NCBI RefSeq assembly: GCF_022549695.1 | Contig: NZ_JAKZGS010000002.1 | Location: 62,001-126,000, forward strand | Origin: Belliella calami | GTDB lineage: Bacteria > Bacteroidota > Bacteroidia > Cytophagales > Cyclobacteriaceae | DNA length: 64,000 nucleotides | Direction: 5' to 3' | Shown here: positions 35,451 through 44,795 of the stretch, in pieces | Layout of the letters: the number at the start of each line of letters is the position of its first letter | Numbering within the stretch: the stretch's first letter is position 1 | The notes under the pieces: model-generated | What the model was told of the DNA's origin: nothing | The model's database searches: none | What the model saw: only the letters and a program-made list of their open reading frames with translations | Translations under genes and position numbers: made by a program

Positions 35451-36405
35451 AGTAGCAGTCATTGGCGCAGCAGGATATACAGGAGGAGAATTATTGAGAC
35501 TATTGGTTCACCATCCCAATGTTGAATTAGCATATATCCATAGCAATAGTCAAAAAGGAAAAACAGCCTCAGAAGTACATCCTGATCTGATTGGCGACAT
35601 AGATCTGGTTTTCACTGACAAAGTAAGCACTGAGGGAATAGAAGCTGTATTCCTAGGGCTTCCACATGGAGAGACCAAAGGATTTTTGGAAGAGAACAAG
35701 TTTCCAGAAGACACCATCATCATCGATTTGAGCACAGATTTTAGAGATGAAAGCAACGATTTCATATATGGCCTTCCAGAAGTCAACAAAGAAAAAATAA
35801 AAGAAGCAAAAAAGATAGCCAACCCTGGCTGTTTCGCAACTGGGATTCAACTAGCGCTTGCTCCTGCTATTGCTAAAGGATGGGTTAAAGATACAATCCA
35901 TGTCTCGGGAATCACAGGAAGTACCGGTGCCGGAAAAAAGCTCGCCGAAACTTCCCATTTCAGCTACAGAAATAATAACACATCCGTTTATAAGCTATTT
36001 ACGCATCAACACCTCAAAGAAATCAAACAAACCTTTGGTCAAATCCAAAGTGATTTCGATTCGGACATTCTTTTTGTTCCATACAGAGGGAATTTTGCAA
36101 GAGGGATTTGGATCACTGCATATTTTCCATTCGAAGCAAGTCTTGATGAAGCATACGAGACTTTTGAAGCTTTTTATAAAAACGCTCCATTTACTCATGT
36201 ATCCAGAAAAGATATTGACCTCAAACAAGCCGTCAACACCAACAAATGCATCATTCATTTGGAAAAAGAAAATGGTCAGTTAGTAGTCTATTCGGCTATT
36301 GACAACTTACTGAAAGGGGCGTCTGGACAAGCAGTACAAAACTTCAATATAGCATTTGGAATTGAAGAATATGCTGGGTTAAAACTTAAAAGTATCGCAT
36401 TTTAA
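35440..36405 (+). CDS. argC: N-acyl-gamma-glutamyl-phosphate reductase
   Basis: A 321-residue enzyme reducing N-acylglutamyl phosphate to the semialdehyde with NADPH. The dinucleotide loop is GAAGYTGGELLRLL (7-20), the catalytic Cys is in NPGCFATGIQLAL near 130, and PYRGNFARGI contains further conserved residues. The ATG at 35440 is taken; a GTG six bases upstream is possible. It overlaps the end of argG, consistent with coupled translation. Confidence 0.94.
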   Translation: MKIKVAVIGAAGYTGGELLRLLVHHPNVELAYIHSNSQKGKTASEVHPDLIGDIDLVFTDKVSTEGIEAVFLGLPHGETKGFLEENKFPEDTIIIDLSTDFRDESNDFIYGLPEVNKEKIKEAKKIANPGCFATGIQLALAPAIAKGWVKDTIHVSGITGSTGAGKKLAETSHFSYRNNNTSVYKLFTHQHLKEIKQTFGQIQSDFDSDILFVPYRGNFARGIWITAYFPFEASLDEAYETFEAFYKNAPFTHVSRKDIDLKQAVNTNKCIIHLEKENGQLVVYSAIDNLLKGASGQAVQNFNIAFGIEEYAGLKLKSIAF

Positions 36406-36416
36406 CACTTAGGAAA

Positions 36417-37547
36417 ATGAATTTATTTGACGTTTACCCCTTAATCGACGTTACCCCAGTAAAAGCCTCAGGTGCAAATTTATGGGATGAAAATGGTGTA
36501 GAATATCTTGATTTGTATGGTGGTCATGCAGTGATTTCTGTTGGACATGCACACCCTCACTTTAATCAGAGAATCAAAGATCAATTGGATCAAATCACCT
36601 TTTATTCAAATTCGGTACATATACCTATTCAAAAAAAACTAGCTTTAAAATTAGGCGAACTATCCGGATATCCGGACTTCAATTTATTCCTATGCAATTC
36701 TGGAGCTGAAGCCAATGAGAATGCATTAAAGCTTGCTTCATTTGTGACTGGAAAGTCTGGGTTTATTTCATTTTCAGGGGCTTTTCACGGAAGAACCTCC
36801 GGAGCAGTAGCGCTTACTGACAACCCTAAAATCATCGCTCCAAATAATCAGCGCTCAGATGTACACATCCTTCCATGGAATGATATTGAAGCTGTGAAAA
36901 ATCAATTTGACAAAGGAAATATTGCAGGAATAATCATTGAAGGAATTCAAGGTGTTGGAGGTATTCATGTTCCAAACCCAGATTTTCTTCTTCAAATCTC
37001 AGAATTGTGCAAGAAAAATGGAGCAAAGCTAATCCTAGATGAAGTTCAATCAGGTTATGGTAGAACTGGTAAATTTTTTGCACATCAGTGGGTAGAAGGG
37101 CTTGTGCCTGACCTTATCACCATGGCAAAAGGAATGGGGAATGGCTATCCAATTGGAGGAGTTTTAATCCATCCAGAAATCGAAGCAAGCTATGGACTCC
37201 TAGGTACAACTTTTGGAGGAAACCATTTAGCATGTGCAGCTGGATTGGCTGTCTTGGAAATTATCGAATTTGAAAACCTGATGGAAAAAGCATTGGAAGC
37301 TGGAGAGTTTTTGATGAAAAACCTATCCAATATAAATGGTGTAACAGAAGTTCGAGGTAAAGGTTTGATGATAGGGGTAGATTTGGATAAAGAATCCGCT
37401 CCAATCCGTTCTGAATTGGTAAATAAATACAAAATATTCACAGGAAGTTCAGCAGGAAAACATACAATTCGTTTGCTTCCTCCTTTAAATATTGAAATTA
37501 ATCAGTTATCTTCGTTTTTGGTCAGTTTAAAAGAAATTTTGAATTAA
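36417..37547 (+). CDS. argD: N-acylornithine aminotransferase
   Basis: A 376-residue class III PLP aminotransferase in the arginine operon, converting N-acylglutamate semialdehyde to N-acylornithine with glutamate as donor. NSGAEANENALKLA near 100 and FHGRTSGAVALT match ArgD, LILDEVQSGYGRTGKFFAHQ carries the cofactor Asp, and TMAKGMGNGYPIGG the PLP Lys near 237. It starts 12 nt after argC. Its acyl group is probably the one set by argF' specificity, possibly succinyl. Confidence 0.93.
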   Translation: MNLFDVYPLIDVTPVKASGANLWDENGVEYLDLYGGHAVISVGHAHPHFNQRIKDQLDQITFYSNSVHIPIQKKLALKLGELSGYPDFNLFLCNSGAEANENALKLASFVTGKSGFISFSGAFHGRTSGAVALTDNPKIIAPNNQRSDVHILPWNDIEAVKNQFDKGNIAGIIIEGIQGVGGIHVPNPDFLLQISELCKKNGAKLILDEVQSGYGRTGKFFAHQWVEGLVPDLITMAKGMGNGYPIGGVLIHPEIEASYGLLGTTFGGNHLACAAGLAVLEIIEFENLMEKALEAGEFLMKNLSNINGVTEVRGKGLMIGVDLDKESAPIRSELVNKYKIFTGSSAGKHTIRLLPPLNIEINQLSSFLVSLKEILN

Positions 37548-37655
37548 TACATTTTATCAAACAAAAAATTAATATTATTTTAAAAAATTGATCATTTCTT
37601 TAAAATTTACATAATCAGATCTTAATTGAAGAAATAATCTTTCACAATCAATTTC

Positions 37656-38600
37656 ATGAACCATTTCACTCAATTTGAAAATAAAAGTCTTGCAGAACAG
37701 CTTATTGAAGAAGCTTTAAAATACAAATCTGACCCACGTCAACATATTTCAAAGGGACTTGGAAAAAGGGTTGGTTGCATATTTCTAAATCCATCTCTGA
37801 GAACAAGAGCAAGCACTCAAATTGCCGCCTTAAACCTAGGCATGGATCCGATTGTGATGAATATGGACAAGGAAGGTTGGGCACTGGAGATGCAAGAAGG
37901 GGCCGTTATGAACAAAGGTACTGTCGAACATATCAAAGATGCTGCTGCTGTTTTGGGAACTTACTTCGATGTATTGGCGATTCGAGCTTTTCCTTCATTA
38001 TCAAACAAACAAGAAGATTCAGAAGATTTCGTCTTCAATCAATTTATAAAATACTCCGGAGTCCCTGTCATTAGTTTGGAAAGTGCCATCAGACATCCAT
38101 TGCAAAGCTTGGCTGATATGATCACAATCCAAGAAAACATCATTGCAGGACATAAACCAAAAGTCGTCTTGACATGGGCGCCACATATCAAAGCCATCCC
38201 TCATGCCGTGGCAAATTCTTTTGCCGAATGGGCCATTGGCTGCGGACATGATTTGACCATTACGCATCCAGAAGGTTACGATTTAGATCCGAAGTTCACA
38301 AAAGGGTCGAAAATCGAATATAACCAACAGAAAGCCCTAACAGATGCAGATTTCGTGTATGTGAAAAATTGGTCCGCTTTTGATGATTATGGCAAAATCC
38401 ATTGTACAGACACATCCTGGATGCTCACTGAAAAGCATTTCAAGAATGCCAAAAACGCAAAAGTGATGCATTGCCTTCCTGTAAGGAGAAATGTAGAGTT
38501 GTCTGACGAAATCCTTAATGGAAGCAGAAGTCTCGTTCAAAAACAAGCAGAAAACAGAATTTATGCTGCACAAGCAGTTTTAAGTAAAATAATTGAATAA
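37656..38600 (+). CDS. argF': N-acylornithine carbamoyltransferase, probably succinyl type
   Basis: A 314-residue member of the AOTCase/SOTCase branch that carbamoylates N-acylornithine. LNPSLRTRAST (44-54) is the carbamoyl-phosphate loop, EGWALEMQ holds Trp75, and HCLPVRRN is the C-terminal signature. In Xanthomonas AOTCase, Glu92 selects N-acetylornithine; the Bacteroides SOTCase has Pro90 there, and E92P, E92S, E92V and E92A swaps are reported to give succinyl specificity. Here the residue is Val90 (GTVEHIKD), so N-succinylornithine is the predicted substrate. It is not a standard ornithine carbamoyltransferase. Confidence 0.9.
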   Translation: MNHFTQFENKSLAEQLIEEALKYKSDPRQHISKGLGKRVGCIFLNPSLRTRASTQIAALNLGMDPIVMNMDKEGWALEMQEGAVMNKGTVEHIKDAAAVLGTYFDVLAIRAFPSLSNKQEDSEDFVFNQFIKYSGVPVISLESAIRHPLQSLADMITIQENIIAGHKPKVVLTWAPHIKAIPHAVANSFAEWAIGCGHDLTITHPEGYDLDPKFTKGSKIEYNQQKALTDADFVYVKNWSAFDDYGKIHCTDTSWMLTEKHFKNAKNAKVMHCLPVRRNVELSDEILNGSRSLVQKQAENRIYAAQAVLSKIIE

Positions 38601-38625
38601 TTAACAGCTCAAACCTACCACAACC

Positions 38626-39426
38626 ATGAATATCAGCATAATAAAAATTGGAGGGAATGTCATAGACTTTCCCGAAAAACTAGATGAATTTCTTTATTTG
38701 TTCTCCAGATTTCCAGGAAAAAAGATCCTTATACATGGAGGCGGCGTCTTGGCATCTAAGTTTGGAGAGAGTATGGGAGTAATGCCGGAAATGGTCGATG
38801 GACGAAGAATTACGGACAAAGACACCCTCGATATTGTCACCATGGTATATGCCGGACTGATCAACAAGCAAATCGTCGCCAAACTCCAAAAGCTAAAGCA
38901 AAATGCACTTGGTATGACTGGTGCAGATGGAAACCTTATCCGATCAAAGAAAAGACCTGTAAAAACCATTGACTATGGTTTTGTTGGAGATATTCAAGAA
39001 GTGAATACTGACTTGATAGGAACGCTCTTAGACGAAAATATCATACCTGTGATATGTGCCATCACACATGACAAAAAAGGACAACTACTCAATACCAACG
39101 CTGATAGCATTTCTTCTGAATTAGCTGTAGCCCTTTCTGGTAAGCATAAAGTCAATCTATATTACTGCTTCAATAAAGCTGGTGTATTGATAGATGAAAA
39201 AAATGACGATTCGATCGTACCATTGATCAATGAAGATATCTACTCAGAATTGAGAAAAGAAAATGTGATCCATTCTGGAATGATCCCAAAACTTGACAAT
39301 GCTTTTGCTGCACTAAACAAAGGGGTCAATCAGGTGTGGATTGGCAAGGCCGAAAATCTTCTTTTGGCTGCAAAAGGGAAAGTTTCAGGGACAAATATAG
39401 AAAAGCATAGATACGATCTATATTGA
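38626..39426 (+). CDS. argB: N-acylglutamate kinase
   Basis: A 266-residue amino-acid kinase that phosphorylates N-acylglutamate. The N-terminal Lys loop IIKIGGNVID, the HGGGVLASKFGE glycine loop, the substrate block VDGRRITDKDTLDIV and the C-terminal SGMIPKLDNAFAAL are all visible. It lacks the N-terminal helix extension linked to arginine feedback in hexameric kinases, so it may be arginine-insensitive (inference). It lies 25 nt after argF'. Confidence 0.92.
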   Translation: MNISIIKIGGNVIDFPEKLDEFLYLFSRFPGKKILIHGGGVLASKFGESMGVMPEMVDGRRITDKDTLDIVTMVYAGLINKQIVAKLQKLKQNALGMTGADGNLIRSKKRPVKTIDYGFVGDIQEVNTDLIGTLLDENIIPVICAITHDKKGQLLNTNADSISSELAVALSGKHKVNLYYCFNKAGVLIDEKNDDSIVPLINEDIYSELRKENVIHSGMIPKLDNAFAALNKGVNQVWIGKAENLLLAAKGKVSGTNIEKHRYDLY

Positions 39427-39589
39427 TTTCAAATATTGAAATTTTTTCTATTAGAGAGTAGATCAAGTCCAGTTAACTGAAATAAACTATTCAGACATTT
39501 GAGAAAATACAAATTATAAAGTATTGATTATATTGATCTTAGTAATCATGATCAATTTCTTTTGAAGCCAAATAGTTGATTAAAAATTT

Positions 39590-40669
39590 ATGAAGTCAAA
39601 TATTTTAAGTAGCAACACATATTCAGACAAGGCTATTTCTTTGCTCAAAGATTTGATCAAAACCCCTTCTTTCAGTAAAGAAGAATCTTTGACCGCAGAT
39701 ATAATTGTTACTTTCCTTGATCTACATCAAATCCCTTCCGAAAGAAGTGGAAATAATATTATTGCTTACAATAAGTATTTTGATCTAAGCAAACCATCCA
39801 TTTTGCTCAATTCCCATCATGATACCGTCAAACCAAATTCAGGTTACACAAAAAATCCTTTTGAAGCCAAAATTGAAGATGGAAAATTATTTGGATTGGG
39901 TAGCAACGATGCAGGTGGATGCTTGGTTTGTTTGATTCAAACCTTTATCCATTATTATCCTCAAAATCTACCCTACAACATCATCTTAATAGCAAGTGCA
40001 GAAGAAGAAATATCAGGAAAGAATGGTATTGAAAGCATTGTAAATCAGCTTCCAAAAATTGAATTGGCAATAGTTGGAGAACCTACATTAATGCAGATGG
40101 CTGTTGCTGAAAAAGGGCTAATGGTAATAGATGCAGTAGTCAGGGGAAGGGCTGGTCATGCTGCAAGAGAAGAAGGTGAAAATGCCATTTACAAGGCTTT
40201 GGAAGACCTTAATACCATCAAAAACTATCAGTTTGAAAAAGAATCCAAATTCTTAGGAAAAACGAAAGTTTCAGCCACAATCATCCAAGCTGGAAGTCAA
40301 CACAATGTAGTTCCTGACACTTGTACATATACTTTGGATGTGCGGGTGACAGACAGCTACACATTGGAAGAAGCCTTGATTGAGTTGAATACAGTACTCA
40401 AAGCTGAACTCACACCAAGATCAATGCGGCTAAACTCTTCCAAAGTACCAGAAAACCACAAGATTCTCAATATAGCAAAGAAATTGAATCTTGTTCAATA
40501 TGGTAGCCCTACCCTATCTGATCAAGCGCTGATTCCTTTTCACTCAATAAAAATTGGCCCAGGAGATTCTGCAAGATCACATACGCCAGATGAATTTATT
40601 TACATCCAAGAGATTCAGTCGGGTATAGAAGGTTATATAAATCTTTTAAATACCTATATCTTTGATTAA
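39590..40669 (+). CDS. argE: M20 family N-acyl amino acid deacylase (ArgE-like)
   Basis: A 359-residue dinuclear zinc hydrolase. Metal ligands appear in NSHHDTVKPN (His), GSNDAGG (Asp), SAEEEISGKNG (catalytic Glu and ligand Glu), IVGEPT, and a late His in ARSHTPDEFI. In operons with an N-acylornithine carbamoyltransferase it removes the acyl group from N-acylcitrulline, giving citrulline for argG. The dimerisation domain is seen as VRGRAGHAA. It is 163 nt after argB, the largest internal gap in the operon. Confidence 0.88.
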   Translation: MKSNILSSNTYSDKAISLLKDLIKTPSFSKEESLTADIIVTFLDLHQIPSERSGNNIIAYNKYFDLSKPSILLNSHHDTVKPNSGYTKNPFEAKIEDGKLFGLGSNDAGGCLVCLIQTFIHYYPQNLPYNIILIASAEEEISGKNGIESIVNQLPKIELAIVGEPTLMQMAVAEKGLMVIDAVVRGRAGHAAREEGENAIYKALEDLNTIKNYQFEKESKFLGKTKVSATIIQAGSQHNVVPDTCTYTLDVRVTDSYTLEEALIELNTVLKAELTPRSMRLNSSKVPENHKILNIAKKLNLVQYGSPTLSDQALIPFHSIKIGPGDSARSHTPDEFIYIQEIQSGIEGYINLLNTYIFD

Positions 40670-40842
40670 TAAAAATCCTATATCGTTTAGATTAGGCCTG
40701 TTAGGTTTTTTGTAATAAAAAGAACAAGGATTTTATTTGGCAAGAAAGGCTAATAAAAGTTTTGAACCTGAAATATCTCGTCTCTTAATCGAACAACATT
40801 GAATCAAAATCCCACAATCTAATAAAGCAGCACATTCCAACT

Positions 40843-42183
40843 ATGAAACTTTGGCAAAAAGATAAAACAAGTAAAAAAGAAGTTGAATCATTTACGATCG
40901 GAAGAGATCCGGAATTTGATATTCTCCTAGCTCCTTTTGACGTGTTAGGCTCAATGGCTCATGCCATAATGCTAGAAAAAATCGGTCTTTTGACTTTCGA
41001 AGAATTATCTGTATTGAGAAAAGGATTGAAGGATATTTATCTTGAAATAGAAAAAGGACAATTTCAGATTGAAGAAGGAGTTGAAGACGTTCATTCACAA
41101 GTTGAATTTTTGTTAACTCAACGATTTGGTGACGTTGGGAAGAAACTTCATAGTGGAAGATCCAGAAATGATCAAGTTTTGGTGGACCTGAAGCTTTACT
41201 ACAGAGCTGTAATTAGAGAGCTGGTAGAAGAAGTTCAAGAATTGTTTACCCTACTTCAAAGCCTATCCGAAAAGCATAAAAATAGCTTTATGCCTGGCTA
41301 TACACATACCCAACTTGCTATGCCTTCATCATTTGGGCTATGGTTTGGTTCATTTGCAGAAAGCCTGACTGAAGACTTGGATTTACTGCAAGCAGCTTAC
41401 AAGCTTTCGAACAAAAATCCACTAGGTTCAGCTGCTGGATATGGTTCTTCATTTCCATTGGATAGAACACTCACTACAAACTTGCTTGGTTTTGAAGATT
41501 TGCACCACAATGTGATCAATGCACAAAATAGCCGGGGAAAAACAGAAAAAACTATAGCTTTTGCGATTGCTGGAATTGCAGGTACATTAAATAAATTGGC
41601 AGCTGATATTTGTATTTATATGAATCAGCATTTTGGCTTCCTTACTTTTCCTGATGAGCTTACAACGGGAAGTAGTATTATGCCACACAAAAAGAACCCT
41701 GATGTATTTGAGTTGATCAGAGCAAAAACAAATCAAATCCAATCAATTCCTAATACTGTAACCCTTCAGCTTACCAACATGACGACGGGTTACCATAGAG
41801 ACCTGCAGTTATTGAAGGAATCTATTTTCCCAGGTGTGGAAATGACCATTGATTGTATCAAAATGACAACATTTATGCTGAAAGAAGTTAAAATCAAAGA
41901 GCAAATTTTGAAAGACACTTTTTACAAGCATGTATTTTCTGTGGAAGTGGTAAATGAATTGGTTTTACAAGGTGTACCTTTTAGAGATGCATACAAAAAA
42001 ATAGGTTTGGACATTGAAAAGGATGACTTTTCACCAAATCAAGAAAATGTACACCATACACATGAAGGGAGTATTGGGAACCTATGTACCAAAGAAATCA
42101 AGGTAAAAATGGAAAATGCAATTGCCAAATTTGAATTTGAAAAAGTAAATCAAGCCTTGGAAAGACTTATTAGTAATTCTTAA
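40843..42183 (+). CDS. argH: Argininosuccinate lyase
   Basis: A 446-residue lyase of the fumarase superfamily that splits argininosuccinate into arginine and fumarate. HSGRSRNDQV near 105, GYTHTQLAMP near 150 and the signature GSSIMPHKKNPD near 283 are clear. The family catalytic Ser is in the GSS loop. It is the last gene of the arginine operon, after a 173-nt gap, and converges with a YceI gene. Confidence 0.94.
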   Translation: MKLWQKDKTSKKEVESFTIGRDPEFDILLAPFDVLGSMAHAIMLEKIGLLTFEELSVLRKGLKDIYLEIEKGQFQIEEGVEDVHSQVEFLLTQRFGDVGKKLHSGRSRNDQVLVDLKLYYRAVIRELVEEVQELFTLLQSLSEKHKNSFMPGYTHTQLAMPSSFGLWFGSFAESLTEDLDLLQAAYKLSNKNPLGSAAGYGSSFPLDRTLTTNLLGFEDLHHNVINAQNSRGKTEKTIAFAIAGIAGTLNKLAADICIYMNQHFGFLTFPDELTTGSSIMPHKKNPDVFELIRAKTNQIQSIPNTVTLQLTNMTTGYHRDLQLLKESIFPGVEMTIDCIKMTTFMLKEVKIKEQILKDTFYKHVFSVEVVNELVLQGVPFRDAYKKIGLDIEKDDFSPNQENVHHTHEGSIGNLCTKEIKVKMENAIAKFEFEKVNQALERLISNS

Positions 42184-42222
42184 AGAAAGTATTAGCTAAA
42201 TGCTATCCTTTCTATCTCAGTT

Positions 42223-42744
42223 TCAAAATCCCAACTTAATTTCCAGATTCAATTTTTCTTCGACTTTGATCAATCCTCCAAGCTTGCTTGGAGGGCTGAG
42301 ATCAAGTTCATCGAAGTTGATAGAGATCTTTCCAACCAATTGATCTTTATGATATTTCAACTTCAAAGATTTATAAGCTAACTTTTTGCCAACCAAATTT
42401 ACGCTTACATCACAAGTATAGTAGATACCATATTCACGTAGATTGTTGACTGTCACTTTAGCATGCGGATACTCTGAAGCTTTTATAGTTTTTCTGAAAT
42501 CTTTATTGAGTAAAAAATTCCCACAACCAAAATCTTGAACCGGAATATCAAAAACTATTGGGTTATTATTTTTAGAACTATTGATAAATAGCGTATCCTT
42601 AAAATCCTCGTTTGTATAGTTACAAGTAAATCCACCTAGAGAAGTCTCACCTGATACAGATATCTGTTTCTCTGTGATTACTAGCTTCTTTTCCGAAGAA
42701 GTCGTGTAACCGAATATTAAAACAAGAATGATAAAGATACGCAT
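42223..42744 (-). CDS. YceI-like domain protein (short)
   Basis: A 173-residue exported protein: a hydrophobic start (about 1-13), then an eight-stranded lipocalin-like YceI domain (SLGGFTCNYT, IPVQDFGCGNFLLNKDFRKT, EYPHAKVTV, KISINFDELDLSPP). YceI proteins bind isoprenoid-like lipids in the periplasm. It is more divergent than the other YceI protein of this locus, with two Cys. The gene follows the outer-membrane barrel gene by 13 nt on the same strand. Confidence 0.75.
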   Translation of the reverse strand: MRIFIILVLIFGYTTSSEKKLVITEKQISVSGETSLGGFTCNYTNEDFKDTLFINSSKNNNPIVFDIPVQDFGCGNFLLNKDFRKTIKASEYPHAKVTVNNLREYGIYYTCDVSVNLVGKKLAYKSLKLKYHKDQLVGKISINFDELDLSPPSKLGGLIKVEEKLNLEIKLGF

Positions 42745-42757
42745 GATAATGTTTGAT

Positions 42758-44023
42758 TTAGAATCCTATTACGCCTTCGATCATCAAGCCATTGAATTTT
42801 CCACCATTTCGGATATCTCCTGCTGCAAAGTCGTTGTAATTTTGGCTTACATACTCAACTTTTGCTAGGATATTTTTGGTTACAAACCATCCACCACCTA
42901 TTTGGACTCTATCGATACTTACATCTTGTCCGCCAGCTAATTCTCCGCTGACTTTGTTGTATCTTGCAGCTAGGTAAACATTTTCTTTGACACCTATCCT
43001 ATATACCGCATCTGCACCTAGCTGACTCCATTTTCTATCTGTCTGCTCATTTGCAGCTCTACCTTTAGATTGCTCAAAGTTACCAAACAGTTCCAAACCT
43101 TTGATTTTCACGAATGGATTCAGCACCATAGCAGTAATGTTGTCAGTTTGGTTTGGACTAAATCTACCAGAGGTGAAGTTCGCAGAAGTACTTGCACCAA
43201 CGGGATCCATTACCAAGTAATATCTTGATCCTGCTCGATCACCTGCATACAGTGTATTTCTAGCAGATCCTTTGGTTGTGTAGACAGATCCTGTCAATCT
43301 AACTCTAACATCATCATTGATGTATTTGTCATAACCCAATTTCCCAAGGAAATTCATTTTCCTATCATCTGGTCTAGTGATACCGCCTTGTATTTCACCA
43401 CCAGTAACACCTACCATTGCAAGAAATCCATTGTTTTGGAAAAATATTTCACCTCCAACCTCAGTTGTAAATGCATCCATAATATAGTTCCCTATGAAAG
43501 GATTGTACATTCCATTACCATTGTCTGATCTTCTGAAATGCGCATCTCCATAGTTGATTTCCATATGTCCTACCCTAACAGTCAAATACTTGTCAAACCA
43601 ATCTGTGTTTCCAATATTTAAGAAACTCAATTTGTCAACTTGCAAGAAGCCACCTTTAACCCAAGTCTCTGGATGGTGTCTTGAAGATAGGTAAGTCACC
43701 AAATTCAATCTAACACCATCAGCCAACGCGACGTCGATGTTTAAGTTGGCTGTGGCAAGATTTGTTCCTGATCCTATTTCGATCAGTTCCGGAGAGCCAT
43801 TCGCATTGCTGTGACTCAAGCTTTGGAACTGCTGGGTGAAGTGACCTCCAACCCTTACTTTGATTCCATCATAAGCTACAGTATCTGCTTTGCCAGTTTC
43901 GAATACATTTATTCCTCTTTGATCATAAGATCTCCAGAATTGCATATCTCTTTGGAGACCTTGGGCCATTACAGCGGATGATAAACCTGCAATAGCAATC
44001 AGCGTTAAAATTTGCTTTTTCAT
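42758..44023 (-). CDS. Outer membrane beta-barrel protein, porin-like
   Basis: A 421-residue protein with signal peptide (cleavage after SSAVMAQ, about 20). The remainder is alternating strands and Gly/Asn/Asp turns, with the C terminus ending MIEGVIGF, Phe as last residue as in barrel proteins. The first mature segment, LQRDMQFWRSYDQRGINVFE, resembles Bacteroidota porins annotated as hypothetical. No plug or TonB box is seen. It lies between two YceI genes (8 nt after the upstream one), so a shared lipid or quinone-related role is possible. Confidence 0.75.
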   Translation of the reverse strand: MKKQILTLIAIAGLSSAVMAQGLQRDMQFWRSYDQRGINVFETGKADTVAYDGIKVRVGGHFTQQFQSLSHSNANGSPELIEIGSGTNLATANLNIDVALADGVRLNLVTYLSSRHHPETWVKGGFLQVDKLSFLNIGNTDWFDKYLTVRVGHMEINYGDAHFRRSDNGNGMYNPFIGNYIMDAFTTEVGGEIFFQNNGFLAMVGVTGGEIQGGITRPDDRKMNFLGKLGYDKYINDDVRVRLTGSVYTTKGSARNTLYAGDRAGSRYYLVMDPVGASTSANFTSGRFSPNQTDNITAMVLNPFVKIKGLELFGNFEQSKGRAANEQTDRKWSQLGADAVYRIGVKENVYLAARYNKVSGELAGGQDVSIDRVQIGGGWFVTKNILAKVEYVSQNYNDFAAGDIRNGGKFNGLMIEGVIGF

Positions 44024-44030
44024 TACTTTA

Positions 44031-44609
44031 TTATTTAGTAGGTTGAAATGTTACATTGAAATGTATACTTACTTCGTTTCCGGTTTTTACTGTTCCCATC
44101 AATGCCGTAGGTGGATCGATGTTATAATCTGTCAACTTGAAATCATGCTTACCTTTCACTGTTACTTTTTCGCCAGATATTGAGGCAGTAACAGGGAATT
44201 TGGCTGCCTTAGTGACTCCAGCGATGGTGAAGTCTCCACTTGCTTCATAACTTGAGCCTTTTGCTACCAACTCTTTTAGGTTGAATTTCACTTCTTTGTG
44301 ATTTTTGGTATTCAATGCACCATAAGCATTTTTGTCCATACCACCTCTTCCACTTTTAATACTCTCAGCAGGCATGATGATACTTACATTTGCAATCTTT
44401 TCAATCTTACCGTTCTCAAGTGAAATTTGAGCTTTTCCCGTAGCCAAAGAAGATTTCATGTCCCAATCATGGAGAGTAGATGTACCTGTCACCTTCAACT
44501 CTGGATTGCTCGAAAGGGAATAGTTTGTTTGTCCAAATGCAGAGAAGTTTAAAAAAACCAGAGCTGCAAGCATTGTCATTTTAAGAATAGAATTGCTGTT
44601 TGTTTTCAT
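44031..44609 (-). CDS. YceI family periplasmic protein
   Basis: A 192-residue protein with signal peptide (cleaved near SAFGQ, about 27) and a full YceI domain: VTGTSTLHDWDM, the strand GKIEKIANVSIIMPAES, MDKNAYGALNTKNHKEVKF and TAKFPVTASI-like repeats. The fold binds polyisoprenoid chains. It heads a three-gene unit with the barrel and a second YceI protein. Confidence 0.9.
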   Translation of the reverse strand: MKTNSNSILKMTMLAALVFLNFSAFGQTNYSLSSNPELKVTGTSTLHDWDMKSSLATGKAQISLENGKIEKIANVSIIMPAESIKSGRGGMDKNAYGALNTKNHKEVKFNLKELVAKGSSYEASGDFTIAGVTKAAKFPVTASISGEKVTVKGKHDFKLTDYNIDPPTALMGTVKTGNEVSIHFNVTFQPTK

Positions 44610-44743
44610 GATAGTTGGGTGTTTGTTGATGAATCAAAGGTAGGCTTGGACAGCTCCCCAAAACATGAGCAAAATCAGTTTTATTGATGATTTTCAACAC
44701 AGTCAAAAAATTTAAATAAAAAAATATCCCTTAAAAAACTAAA

Positions 44744-44767
44744 AACCTGATGTTTACACATCAGGTT
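44744..44767 (-). terminator. Intrinsic terminator downstream of the DUF6909-like gene
   Basis: AACCTGATG and CATCAGGTT, perfect 9-bp arms around a 6-nt loop, then a T-rich run on the minus strand. Confidence 0.7.
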
Positions 44768-44795
44768 CTAGTAATCATTTGTTTTTATGCAATAA

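Noticed and set aside
35858-36283. 141-codon ORF inside argC in another frame
   Set aside because: argC in the main frame has full family motifs; the other frame is low-complexity and without start context.
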